Assembly: GCA_030280995.1 (NCBI GenBank)
Contig: JASXTE010000015.1
Coordinates: forward strand, 124,001-188,000
From: Hemileia vastatrix
Taxonomy: Eukaryota; Basidiomycota; Pucciniomycetes; Pucciniales; Zaghouaniaceae
DNA: 64,000 nucleotides
Direction: 5' to 3'
Positions 1 to 11,242 of the stretch are shown one piece after another (the stretch's first letter is position 1; each line of letters opens with the position of its first letter). The position numbers and the translations under genes are program-made. The notes under the pieces were generated by a model that saw only the letters and a program-made list of their open reading frames with translations, had not been told where the DNA came from and did not search any database.

Positions 1-1
1 T

Positions 2-747
2 GATAAGGCAGTCGAGAAGGAGATTGTGGCCATGTCTGGCTACAAGAAGAGGGATTGGAAGTTGTTGTGTAGGGAGATGGTGGATAGATGGGGTGTCAGG
101 TTCACTATGGTGGATCTGAAAAAGGTTGTCAGTGAATGGAAATCTTATGGTGGTGTTGGTAACTTGCATAGTTACAGGAAGTTTCTGCTACAGTTTGATC
201 CTGTGGTGGAATATTTGGTGGAAGTGGAGGAGCTGGCACATGAAAATGCTTCCAAGGAGGTTTTTTGGTCTGCCCTGGCTAGAGATGTCAGGATGGATGT
301 GTTGAAGGAGTTGTCAAGAAAGGAATTGATGAAGACTCTTTCTAATGGGGACCAGAAGTTGCCTGCCTTGGATAAGGTGAAGGAGGCTGTTGAGGCCCAT
401 TTGAAGTTATTGGCTGTGGACACCTATCAGGAAGGGTGTGCCAAGTATGTCAGCAAAGTCAGTGAGGCTTTGGCTGAAGAGGAAGCTAGGGAGAAGAAGG
501 AAGAGAAGAATATGGTGCAGGTTTCCAAACAGGAGAGGGACCCAATGATGGAGCAGTTGGCTGATCTTACAAAGCAGCTGCATATTTTTGTTCAGGAGGC
601 TAAGAAGGTCAAATAGGCACCTTCTAAGCCTAGAGATTTTGATAGGAGGGCTGGTAGGAGTGATACTTGGGTCTGCTCTTATTGCAGCAGGAGGGGGCAC
701 AGGTCCAATGATTGTTGGGCATTGAACAGGGATGTGTCTGAAGAAAG
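2..747 (+). pseudogene. Gypsy-A gag remnant with zinc knuckle (5' end outside window)
   Basis: The reading frame is open from the first bases, so the gene begins left of the window. It encodes a charged, helical, Gag-like protein (WKLLCREMVDRWG near the start, a KE-rich coiled-coil-like tail) that stops at 614-616 (TAG). The same frame then continues into a retroviral-type CX2CX4HX4C zinc knuckle (CSYCSRRGHRSNDC) at about 673-714, so the stop splits one protein. Near 750 the frame passes to +1 by an apparent single-base indel. Known for the family: Gag packages element RNA, and the knuckle binds nucleic acid. The codon use is G-rich and purine-rich, unlike the AT-rich gypsy copies further right, so this is a different lineage. 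The Gag assignment rests on the knuckle and on the protease and RT downstream. Confidence 0.75.
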
Positions 748-2166
748 GTGGAATTTGATGACAGGGTTTTCAAGTTCCCTGATGATTCTTTTGTTAAGCC
801 CAGTGAGGGGCAGGCTCCTGTTGATTTGGTCAGTAGAAGGGGAGGTCTCAATCAAAGGAGGCCAAGGTTTAAGGAGATTCCTAATCAAGGGAAGTCTTCT
901 GTTAAGGAGGATGAGGATGGCAAGGGAAAGGGGAAGGAGGTCAATAAGGTCTCTTTTTCTACTTCCTTTGGTGGTTTGGAGTTGTATTCTTGTGGTGGAC
1001 AGTCAAGTGGTGAATGCTTGGCTGGTTTTTATGATGTGGAAGCAGGAAAGGTGGGAAGGCCTAAGAGCAGTTCTCAGGCCCAATCAAAGCCAAATGCTTC
1101 AAAGGGGGATCCTAAGCTGAGTGCAGCTAGGAAGAGGTACAGCAAAGAGGAGCTGTACAAGATGCAGAAGGGTATGGCTGATATGGGCCCCCCTAGTTTT
1201 GGTGCATTGGACCTGAATGGTGAGCCAATGCCAATGGAGGTGGATTCTGACTCTGAGGAGGATGTCCCTTTTGCTTCATTGCCAAGGCCTGTTGGAGTCA
1301 GAGGTTCTGGTGAGTGATCTGGTTTGGTTTCTGTTAATGGTAAATCTGTTGGTGGTGCTGGTCCTCAAGAATCTTCTAGGACCAAGGTGGTGAAGCAAAG
1401 AGCTCACTTTGAGAGGCCAGTAGTGTCTGGTCAAGTTAATGTTATGGACTCTGTCCTGGAAAGGATGAATCAGGGTCAGGTTTCCCTATCTTATGAGGAA
1501 TTGAATGCTATCAGTCCAGGTTTGGCTGATAGGCAGAAAAAGTTGTTGACCAGGAGAAGGGTTTCTTCTGGTGAGGTAGAATACATTTGTGATTCTGCTG
1601 AAAAGTTTGGTGAGGGGTTGGAAACTCATTTTTCTGCTCCTCTGAGATATGTCAATTTCACTCTGAATGGCAGGGAGGCAAGGGAATTGGTGGATTCAGG
1701 TTCTCAGATAAACCTGATTTCTTTGTTTGAGGCAACTCATTTGGGCCTCCCCATCAAAACTGGTATTGGTGGGAATTTGAGAGGTATCGGTGGTCATGTC
1801 ACTGAATTGGTTGGAACTTCAGATTTTGTGAAATTAGATGTTGGTGGAGCCTCAGGGAAGGTTCATTTTTACATTGCTAAAGGTAATGTAAAAGCAGTTT
1901 TAGGTGGGCCATTCTTGATGGATTTTCAGGCAAGAATTGGTTATCAATTTGATTTGGGAATCAGTTTGAAGTTGACTGGTGAAGATGAAAGGAGGCTTCA
2001 CATGAGGTTATCATCCCCTGGAGAGGATGGTTGGGAGACCAGGCCTGGTTTATCTTCAATGTGCCAGTGCATGGATTGCTGCAGGAGAAGGAAGGAAGTG
2101 GGTGCCGCCTCCAGTTTTTTGGAGTGTGGCTCAGGCTCTACTGAGAGTCTGTCTTTTTTAGAGTAA
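748..2166 (+). pseudogene. Gypsy-A gag C-terminal part and aspartic protease
   Basis: Two adjoining frames (748-1317 and 1324-2166) are in register and separated by a TGA at 1315-1317. The first half is low-complexity and Lys/Glu/Ser-rich with an acidic cluster (MEVDSDSEED). The second half holds a retropepsin-like protease: the active-site signature LVDSGSQINLIS lies about 120 residues in, followed by a hydrophobic, glycine-rich core (GGPFLMDFQARIGY). Family knowledge: the DSG aspartate dimer matures Gag-Pol. Downstream of the core is a Cys-rich tail (CQCMDCCRRRK) of unknown role. The frame ends at a TAA, and RT resumes about 700 bp later in another frame. The element is therefore broken here or relied on recoding; the inserted repeats that follow favour decay. 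Confidence 0.75.
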
Positions 2167-2409
2167 TGAGGACTGATCACCCTAGTGCTACAACCTCTCC
2201 CCAAGATGAGGAAATCCCAGGTTGTAGTAGGTCAGCTCCCTTGGAGATATACCAAGTGGATTTTCAACTTTCTCTTTTTAATGTTTCTCTTCTCTGCAAG
2301 TATTCATCAAGTTTTATATCAAGTCTCTGTTCTCTCTCAAGATTCTTATTTATTTTTAATTCAAGTTCAAGGAAGAAGATTGGTTATATATCTTTATTGA
2401 AATATATAC

Positions 2410-3001
2410 GGAAAAGTTTTGGGGTGGTGAGATTGGGGTGTAAAAGTAAGTCCTCCCAATTGTGCACCGCTAGGGTTTGTTCTACACCTTTCAAGAACAT
2501 TACCTTGGCCACGTCTGTGAGCATTGGGGAAACCCCTGGTTATTTTTTTAGGATGGAAGAAAACTCAAGAAAAGAAGATAAAAATTTCAAGATAACTGTG
2601 GAAAAGCAAGAAAAAAATCTGAAGATAATTAAAAAAGAAGAAAAGATAATTTTTTTAAAGATCATTAAGATTAATTTTTGGGCCTCCAGCACGAGGTTAA
2701 ACTGCACAAATTTTTGAAGAAAGAAGATTTTCAAGATCAATTTTTGGGCCTCCAGCATGAGGATAAACTGCATAATTTTAGAAGATGTGATTCAGAAGAT
2801 GAATCAAGATTTGAAGTTTTGGAAGATGGAAGTGAGGATGAAGATTTGGAATTGCGGAAAAGTTGTTGAGTGGTGAGATTGGGGTCTAAAATTAAGTCCT
2901 CCCAATTGTGCTTAGCTAGGGTTTCTTCAGCACCTTTCAAAAACATTTCCTGGGCCACACATGTGAGCAATGGGGAAACCCTTGGTTTTTGTTTCAGGTC
3001 T
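2410..3001 (+). repeat. Internal direct duplication between protease and RT of Gypsy-A
   Basis: A block of about 146 bp at 2,410-2,555 recurs at 2,856-3,001 (offset 446). It starts GGAAAAGTT and includes TGGTGAGATTGGGGT, AAGTCCTCCCAATTGTG and GAGCA-TGGGGAAACCC, with about 80% identity by eye. Between the copies a shorter repeat (TTTTTGGGCCTCCAGCA plus flank) occurs at about 2,673 and 2,739, offset 66. The segment carries scattered short frames in all registers but no recognisable domain, so it is best read as a tandemly duplicated spacer. Confidence 0.7.
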
Positions 3002-6000
3002 GGTGGTGAAGACATCCTGAAGATCCCTGAAGTTGACGGTGGAGCTGCAAAATATAAGAAGGTAGTGCAGAAGATTAGGCCTGTCAATATGCCTATGCCT
3101 GTGGGTTTGAATCCTCCTTTGAAGAGGCCTTTGTTAGCAAGAGATCTGTACTGTACTACTCTGGTGAAGAGTCCTCCTGATTTTGTGGAAACCGCTCTGG
3201 TGACTGTGGAAAGGTTGAAAGTTTTTAATTTTGGTCCTGATGGGTGGTTGTCTGATGAGGAAAAGAAGTTGTTGCTGCACGTTATTGTGCTCAGGGAGAA
3301 AGTGGTGGCATTTGTTGAAGAGGAAAGGGGTGTGTTGAAACACTCTTATGGGGAACCTTATTTGATTCCTGTGGTTTTTCATGAGCCTTGACAAATCAAA
3401 CCTATTCCAATTTCAGCTGCTATTAGGGATGATTTTGTGGAGATTGTTAGGTAAAGATTCAGGACAGGATTGTATGAAAAATCAACTTCTAGTTACTCAA
3501 GTCCGGTTTTCTGTGTTAAGAATCAGAATAGGAAGTTAAGGGTGGTGCATGATCTTAGGGCCTTGAATAGAGTCATTATCAAGGATGCGGGGATGCCTCC
3601 AATTGCAGAGGATGTTGTGGAAGCTTTTGCTGGAAGGGTATGTTATGGTTTGGGAGATATTATGGGCAGTTATGATGAAAGGGAACTTCACACTGATTCA
3701 CAGCCACTCACAACGTTTGAGACTCCTCTGGGAAGATTTCAGCTCACTAGGCTGCCTCAAGGATCAACTAATTCAGTAGCAGTATATCAAGCTCAAATGG
3801 CTTGGATTTTACAGGATGAGGTTCCGACTCATGCTGGTAGTTTTATTGATGACAGTGGAATTAAAAGACCCTCCACTGATTATGGAAATGAAATGCTGAA
3901 GTAGAATCCAGGAATAAGAAGATTTGTTTGGGAATATGCAATTACTCTAGAGAGAGTATTGTTTAGAATTGAAGAGGCTGGTTTGACCATTTCTGGGTCA
4001 AAGTTCTGTTTTTGTGTTCCTGCTCTGGAAATTCTGGGTCATGTTGTATGTAAGGAGGGAAGGATTATGGCAAAGAAGAAAGTTAATAAAATTCAGTCAT
4101 GGCCAAGGCCCAAAAATACTATTGAAGTTAGGGGATTTTTGAGAGTTTGTGTGTACGTCAGGATTTTTATTAAATATTTTTCTTTGTTGGCTTCACCCTT
4201 GAGAGGGTTGACCAGGAAAGATGCGGAGTGGGAATGGACTGAAGAGTGTGAAGAGGCTTTTCAGAAATTGAAGAAGGTGGTAGGTGAAGATATTTTTCTT
4301 CACAAGTTGGATTATGGAAGGGAAGCTGGAAAAATTTATCTGGCGGTGGACTCAAGTTATATTGCTGCTGGTGCTGTTTAGTCTCAGGAAGATAAAGCTG
4401 GGAAGGTCAGGCCAGTAAGGTATGAATCTGTAGTTTTTAATGAGGTGGAATCTAGGTATTCTCAGCCAAAGTTGGAATTGTGTGGTGTAGCAAAAATTTT
4501 GAAGAAGCTACAAACTGTTTTGTGGGGGCAGCATTTTGAGCTGCAGGTAGATTCTAAATCTCTAGTTCAAATGATCAACACACCTAGTCTTCCAAATGCT
4601 CCAATGACTAGGTGGGTGGCATTTATTCAACATTTTTCTTTTGACCTGGTGCACAAGCCAGGTAAGACTTTTATGATGCCAGATGGATTATCAAGAAGAC
4701 CACCCACAGATGATGATTCTGATTCTGAAGAATTTGATGAAGATGTTCCAGTGGTTAGGGCCAGCGCAAAGGGTGCTGAAGATTTTTCTCTCCTCCTCCA
4801 AGAGGCTAACCTGGATGATTGTTCTCACCTCCACCAAGAGGTTAAACTGGAAGGTTCTGATCTTGATTCTGGTGATCAGGATTTTTTTGTTGATGAAGAT
4901 GGGGCTGTTGTTTGGGATGGCTCAAAATTGGAGAATGGAGTTTTTTTTGGTGAACTGGATTCTCTTAAGATTCAGTGGAGGAAAAAGGAGGTGCCAAAGT
5001 TTAGGAGTTGGTGTCCTGGATAGGCTGGTTGTGTTGCGCATGTGTACACAGGAGATTTTTATGACAGGGTTGTACCCTTGGATATTGTTTTGTTGGATTT
5101 TGAAGATGAGACCTGGGGTCATATTGGGTTTTATTTTATTATGGTTGGATATCTGTTAACCTTAGAAAGGCCAGATACTTGTGATGATGATACTTGGGTG
5201 GCAATCAAGAAGAAGAGTCCTGGCTTTTATGTGTCAGGAAGGAGGTTGATGAGGAGAAGACATCCAAATCCTCAAGTGGTGGTGACTCAGAAGAAGGGTC
5301 AAGAGTTGGTTTTGAAGTATTTGCATGAAGACCTTGGTCATAGAGGCTTTAGGGAGACTTATAGAAGAGTAGCAGACAGATTTTGGTGGCCAGGTATGAA
5401 TTTGGCTGTGCATGGTTGGGTTCAATCTTGTGAAGAATGTCAAAGAAGAAGTCACTTGAAACCTAAAGAGGTTGGCCGTGCTACTGGTGAAACAACTGTG
5501 TTTGGAAGAGTCAGTTTGGATGCTGTACATATCAAAGAGGGCAGGTATAAATACTTGAATGTTGCTAGGTATGATTTGTCTGGTTGGGTTGAGGCAGTGC
5601 CTCTGATTAATTTGACTGCAAAAAATGTGGCAGAATTTTTAAAGAAAGAATGGGTATTTAGGTATGGGTTGATGAAGTTGGTGACTGTTGATAGGGGGCC
5701 AGAGTTTGGAGCTGAATTCAAAGAAGCTGTGGCTAGTATTGATTCTAAAGTCAGAGTAGCTACACTTTATTATCCTGGAGCTGAATCCATTGTTGAAAGA
5801 GGCCATCAAGTTATCAAAAATGCTTTGGTGAAGATGTGTGGAGATAGTTCTAAAAAATGGAGGCATTATTTACCCTTGGTGTTATTTGCTGATAGAGTCA
5901 CTGTGAAAAGGACAACTGGCTATTCCCCTTATAAATTAATTTTTGGGAAGAAAGCTGTTATACTGGTGTATTTGGAAGCTGTCTCTTATCTTGGAATTGA

Positions 6001-6385
6001 TTGGGATGATATATGGTCAACAGAAGATTTGCCCTGTGCCAGGATGCAACAGTTTGAATTTAGAGAGGAATGTCAAGAGAAGGCATACTCTAGAATGATG
6101 AATATTAGAAATAAATCAGTCAGATACTGGGACAAGAATTTGGCTCATAGACTCAGGAATCCCTTGAAACCTGGTTGTTTGGTTTTGGTGTATAATAGAA
6201 GTTTAAAGAGTCAGTGGGGAAATATGTTTGCTGAAAGATGGAATGGACCTTACAAAGTCAGATCTCAGGTGTCTGGAGGTTCTTATGTTTTGGAGGAGTT
6301 AGATGGTGCAGTCTTAAAGAAGAGAGTGGCTGAAGATCAGGTGAAGAGATTCTATCCTAGAGGCACAAAAAGTGAAGAAGATTGA
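2870..6385 (+). pseudogene. Gypsy-A pol: reverse transcriptase, RNase H, integrase
   Basis: One reading frame runs from about 2,870 to the TGA after codon 6,385, interrupted by in-frame stops near 3,389, 3,452, 3,902, 4,379 and 5,021. RT (3,470-4,200) shows VVHDLRALNRV, a long RLPQGSTNSVAVYQ block and the catalytic FIDDSG. RNase H (4,320-4,690) shows LAVDSSY, PKLELCGV and LQVDSKSL, supplying the D, E and D ligands. Integrase (5,300-6,000) has an HHCC zinc finger (LHEDLGHRGF to SCEECQRR) and a catalytic triad in SLDAVHI, TVDRGPEFG and AESIVERGH. The RT style is what I know from basidiomycete Ty3/gypsy elements. Family role: copying element RNA to DNA and inserting it in the nucleus. All domains are in order and the lesions seem to be mainly substitutions, so inactivation looks fairly recent relative to B1. 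Confidence 0.88.
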
Positions 6386-7590
6386 CTCTGCAATGAGGAT
6401 AAACTATGGACCATTCTTTAATTTTGGATTTTGGTGATTCTGTGCATCTGTTTTGTTGGAAACTTTTTGTTAGAAGTTACCCATGGGTTTCAGTCCTCTA
6501 TGACTTTTAACTGGAAATTATTTTGGTCTTCAAGTGCCGGACTCTTCACGCTTATTGGTTTTGGTTTAATGTGTTGGATGTTGTGTTTTGTTAGAAGATA
6601 CCCAGGGGGGCTTCTAGATTTTATTTTGGCAAGTGTGGGGGTAACTAATGAGCTGGCTGCTCTGTAGAAAAGTTACCTCATAATGTCTGTTTCAAGTATT
6701 TTTGTTTGTCCTAGTTGAATCCTAGTGCTGATTTTTGTTATTCAGGTTTCAAGTCCACTATGACTTTAAACTGGCTTACTGGCTTGGGACAGGCTTCTTT
6801 TGTCTATTGGGTTTGGTGGGGGATCACTGGTGGTCTCCCATCATTTTTACTTATTGGAGGGAGCCCACCCAGTGATCATTTCCTTGGACTGGACTTTCTA
6901 TGGAACTTGATTTTTTTTGTTTTTCTTTTATTTAATTTTTGTGTCTATAGTTATATAGTAGTTTTAGATTATTTTCTTTTTTCTCTTTTTTTCTTTTAAT
7001 TTTTTATGGGAGTTATTAGGATATAAATTGGGGAAAATCACAAATTATATTATATGGTGTCACCACATCAGGGTCACCTGGATGTGGGCAAGCATTAGTT
7101 GGGAAAGGCTCATCAATTGGTCAGGCAATGCTATTTTCTTTCTTTTTCTTATTATTCTCTTAATTTCTAATTATTTCATCTTTATTTTTTATTTCAATAC
7201 ATTTAAAAATTATTGAACAGTGTATCCACATCAAGGTGCACTTGGATGTGGGTAAGGTATCAGGGGATCAGCTCATCAATTGGCTGGGGGACGCCATTAG
7301 TAACTATTATTTTTCTCATTTTATTATTATTATTCATTTCATTTTAATTTTTCAACTCTCTTATTTTTGGTTAATTTTGTTGTTTATTTTCAAGTTTTTT
7401 TTAGTATGTTAGTAGTTTAAAATAAATGAAAATAAAATAAATAGAATAAAATAAAATAAAATAAAAAAAAGAAATAAAATAATATAAATAAATAAAATAA
7501 AATAAGAATAAAAATAAAACAAATTTTTTTATATATATTTCTGTTAATTATCATTGTTCTCTCTATTTAGTGACTTATTAATTTTGTTCT
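6386..7590 (+). other. Gypsy-A downstream region, duplicated blocks and AT-rich tail
   Basis: No gene is recognised. An open frame at 6,431-6,667 lacks an early ATG; its product would be short and hydrophobic (LFTLIGFGLMCWMLCFV). Two direct duplications are visible. TCAAGTCC-type sequence ending ATGACTTTNAACTGG occurs near 6,490 and 6,750. A block with CACATCAGGGTCACCTGGATGTGGG at 7,048-7,130 recurs, diverged, at 7,214-7,300. From 7,400 to 7,530 the DNA is (AATAAAATA)n low complexity. The 3' LTR of Gypsy-A may lie here, but I could not identify its boundaries. Confidence 0.5.
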
Positions 7591-9204
7591 TGTTTATTTA
7601 ATGTCTGGAAGAAGAAGCCTCCAGTGGTAGGTCTGGATTATGGTGGAGTATTTGCTTTTTGTTAGGATTGGAAGAAGAACTGTGTTCTTTGTGGTGTAGG
7701 CGGCTGGAAAGAGTATATGGATTGTAATGGTCAGGTACCAGAGTGGAAGGTAATTTTTGGGAAGAAGTGGAAGAAGTGGGGATCAAGTGTTGGAAGGTGT
7801 GCTTGATTATTCTAGACATCTTAGAGTGGTCATCAAGGAGCTTTTTCCTCAGATTTTTTTGAAAGTCATTCAACAGACCGTGGAGGGAAAATGACTTAAG
7901 CATATTTGAACACATCATGCTTAGGTGTTGTTTCATGTCGGTGTAATCCAGCGTTAAGGTAGTTTCTAGAGGTTGGCCAATCCTAATTTTAGTTTCAGGA
8001 GGCAGGGTTCCAACTACACAGAAGAATTAGATCAGTAATTTTTCTCTGTTAAAGCAATTGGATTTATTAATTTGTTACTTACAGATTGGAAGCTCATCAA
8101 ATTTATAAGCGGATGGTGTAGACAATCCTATAGTACTAGCTATAGGCCTTGACCAAGGGAGTTGGAGAAAAACCAGAGAGAAAATACCCTGTCCCTTTAG
8201 AAAAATAGAGTGAGATTTACTTGCTAAAGTAAGTTGGTTCCTGTTTGTCAAAGCCCCTTTTTCAACACACTTGACTGCTTGATGAGCCAAGAAAGTAGTC
8301 CCCAGAAAGACTACCAGACCAAAGAACTAAAATGTAGACCAATGTCCACACCAGAGAAAGCAAAGATACTTGATGTAGGCTACAAATCCACACCAGAGAC
8401 AGAAATAATACTTGATATAGCTTGCAAGACTACACCAGAGAACCTGTTGCTAAAGTTGTGTTAAATGAAGCATTAACCTTGCAACCAACACAGCCAATTG
8501 TGGCCAAAAACAGTGAGAACTGAGTGAGGAACAAGGATATCACCTCCAGATGGTTGTATGATAATTAAAGTTGCCCCAAACTATCTTATTCACTATGTAC
8601 ACACAGACCACTATCTAAGTGCCCATGCACACCAACGAATTTGGCACCTGTACCAGCCAAATTAAATAAAAACCCTCCAGAAGCGCTCCCCAAACCTTCT
8701 AAAACAGAGGCGGGCGGGCCGCCCGATGTCAGAGGTGCCACCTGAAGCAGCCCGGCCTCCCTGAAGCCAGAAAACCAATAAAAACATCTAATCTATTTAA
8801 AAAAATTCACTACAACTACTACAACCCTTAAAACACAAAATTACGCTATAACAACATTGAGACATGAAATATAGAGCTAAATTAGCCCTATCTAATGGTA
8901 CTAAGCACTTAACCCTAAGAATTAAGGTTAGCCTGTAAAACGCAAAAAACAAAATTAAACAGCTATCTTTTGTAACTGAAAAATGAGGAAATGACCCCTT
9001 AAAACTTAGAATATGAAAAATATCAAAAAGACATGAAATATATAGAAAAACCGGGGCTATCCAATGATAGTAACCACATACCTGCAGTCCCAATATTCAC
9101 AGAATAAAACCAGAAAAACACCCAATTCTTCAACAGATGTCAATTAAGACATGCACAAACAGCGCCAAAAAACATAACAAAGGCCCCTGCTAATGTTAGA
9201 AGAC
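7591..9204. other. Unassigned DNA between Gypsy-A and Gypsy-B1
   Basis: No protein family was recognised. The minus strand has an open frame at 7,598-7,936 (112 codons, Ser/His-rich) without domain signals. The stretch 8,690-8,760 is locally GC-rich with a GGGCGGGCCGCCCG palindrome. The right part (8,780-9,200) is A-rich and featureless. The boundary at about 9,204/9,205 is abrupt: immediately right of it the sequence becomes collinear with gypsy B3 from its coding position near 42,760, so B1 lacks its 5' LTR and most of gag in this window. Confidence 0.5.
8282..8464 (+). CDS. Hypothetical small ORF with 14-residue repeats
   Basis: I do not recognise this gene. From an ATG at 8,282 it would encode about 60 residues. 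Its DNA contains three direct repeats starting ACACCAGAGA at 8,348, 8,390 and 8,432, exactly 42 bp apart, so the repeat is in frame and gives a 14-residue unit of the form (S/T)TPE-x3-ILD-x2-(Y/C)K. No signal peptide, membrane segment or known motif is evident. It could be a fragment of a longer repeat protein or chance translation of a minisatellite. The exact multiple of three is the only argument for coding. Confidence 0.25.
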   Translation: MSQESSPQKDYQTKELKCRPMSTPEKAKILDVGYKSTPETEIILDIACKTTPENLLLKLC

Positions 9205-9948
9205 CACAGTGAGAGAAAATTTTTCTTTTATTCATATCTGTAATGAGGTATTACTCAACCACAGATATGAACCAAGGAATTATCCTTCAAGGCCTTCCAA
9301 TGACCAAATCAAACCTTCACCGAATCTTCCAGAAATATTTGGTAAACCCTCTGCTCCAGCTACTCCCAAGAAATATGCAACTAATACTTGTTTTAAATGT
9401 AACAGATCATGGCAAAAAGGACATGTTTGTGAAAAGAAAATCCATCTTGTTGAACAAACTGAAGTTCCTGAAAATTCTACAGTTGAAGTTGATGATACTT
9501 CAAGTGACTGTGATAGTAATATCTCTTATGAGGATGATGCCCTCAATGATGTTTTAATGTTAGAACATGATATTCAATATTTAGATACTTTATCTGATAC
9601 ATGTAACATGAATTTATCTTCAGTGGAAAATTATGAAATTATTAAAGATATTACTGACAGCTTCATATTAATCTCCCCTTTGAGAGCACCAGTTATCATT
9701 AATGGTAAGAATGTTGAGGTTGTTCTTGACTCTGGTGCTGGTAGTAGTGTGGTGTCTGAAACGTGACTTGCTTCAATAGATAATAATTATCATAGTAAAT
9801 TGTTACCTATAAAATCTGAAAAATGGAGAGGTTATTTGGCAGCATTCTCATGTGCCAGCTCCTCCACTTCCACCAAGTATTTTTCAGCCTAGATATCCCT
9901 AGGACTGAGTACTTCTTATTCTTAAAATAAGATAACTTTAAGTACATT
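9205..9948 (+). pseudogene. Gypsy-B1 gag 3' end, protease start and RT fragment
   Basis: The frame at 9,205-9,766 encodes the end of Gag with a zinc knuckle of the chromovirus type (CFKCNRSWQKGHVC), an acidic linker, and the start of the protease with its active site VVLDSGAGSSVV. A TGA at 9,764-9,766 ends the frame, though collinear protease sequence continues to about 9,837. There follows a deletion, relative to B3, of roughly 0.7 kb. It is filled at 9,841-9,882 by foreign sequence, after which degraded RT sequence (about 9,890-9,948) runs up to the E1 insertion. Non-functional. Confidence 0.75.
9841..9882 (-). repeat. 42-bp filler matching antisense Gypsy-A gag
   Basis: These 42 bp match the reverse complement of Gypsy-A gag at 209-250 with about three mismatches (core CATGTGCCAGCTCCTCCACT). 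They sit exactly at a deletion junction in Gypsy-B1. The other gypsy-B copies have nothing like it at this point. This looks like templated filler DNA from end joining. Confidence 0.7.
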
Positions 9949-10309
9949 CACCACGGGAAATCTGGGGGTCTCTGCTAGCAGTTCCCTCTTTTTGAAACTA
10001 TTAGGAATTTGTCAGGAAACTGTTGGGAAACCATCCTGAAACTGTCAGAAAGATGTTTTTAAATCTGATGAAAAAACATTGAAAAAATAAACTGTCACAG
10101 ATTGAATCCAGAACAATCCCTCCTTGAGCAGAGCTTAAGAACCACATTGAACATCAGTTAATCTCAGGTTTGGCAAAAGGTTGAACAACATCACTTAGCA
10201 TACCTTAATATTCAAATATTAAACTTGAATATATGTTGCATGTATGATATAGATGCATATGCATTTGAATTTGCATGGTGGATACTTATTGCATGCTAAA
10301 AATTGATGT

Positions 10310-10650
10310 GAATTGCCTATCCAAAGTGTATGCATAATGACTATGAAGAATAAATATGCATAAAAAATATGCATAAAAATATGCATAGTGATTATGCATA
10401 AAAAATATGCATATTGAATATGCATAAAAATATGCATATTGAATATGCATAAAAATATGCATATTGAATATGCATTAAAAATATGCATATTGAATATGCA
10501 AAAAAAAGGTGCATATACGTATATGAATAAAATATATTAATATGCATATAAATCTGTATAATGAATATGCATAAATATGCATAATGATTGAAAAATGCAA
10601 AAAAAATGATGCTTAACGAGTATATTTTATGCATAAATAGAAATATGCAA
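10310..10650. repeat. ATGCAT-rich minisatellite in E1
   Basis: Irregular 20-27 bp repeats of the type AATATGCATAAAAATATGCA alternate with ATATTGA. More than a dozen ATGCAT hexamers (self-complementary) occur in 340 bp. Open frames on the minus strand here are Tyr/Ile/Met/His repeats translated from the minisatellite and are not genes. Confidence 0.8.
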
Positions 10651-11242
10651 TATGAATTCATATTGCATACAGATAACACTGGCAAACCATTTTGACCAAA
10701 ACTCATACTAAATTTTCATTCTGGACTAAAGGTGTGAGGGAAGGAAGAAAAACAGTCCGACGTTAGAAAAATGCTACATGCACTCATTTTGTAGCAGAGC
10801 AAATGAGAAGTGCTGAATTATGGTTGGTGCCCATAATTTAGTATGATATCATAATTTTATTTAATTGTTTTCAATATTGAAAAGACTTTAGGTCGGTTGG
10901 TATGGATCTAGCTGTGCCAGGGTCTAATCTAATTATTTTAACAATTTCTTAATAATTAACGGGCTTTAATACAAAAACAGGTTGTATTTTTGTGGGATAT
11001 TGGATATGATAAGGTCTTTTGTAAAAAAAACTTATATTGTTTAAAAATATTCCTGAATCAGATGTGGGATAATCACTACAAAAAATTGTAGTACTGAGGG
11101 CAATAAAATATATGCACAAGCAGTAAAGAAAGGACCAAGTGAACCCTTTTTGTGCAGTGGGAATCATTAGAGTGGAATTGTGGATGAAAAATATAATTCA
11201 TTATTACCATTTTATTTAATCAAAAAATTTATAATATTAAAA
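10651..11242. other. E1 unique spacer, no gene seen
   Basis: AT-rich sequence between the ATGCAT minisatellite and the satellite array. I see no domain, RNA gene or repeated structure in it. Confidence 0.5.

Noticed and set aside
10219..10706. Two minus-strand ORFs rich in Tyr, Ile, Met and His
   Set aside because: Translations of the ATGCAT minisatellite.
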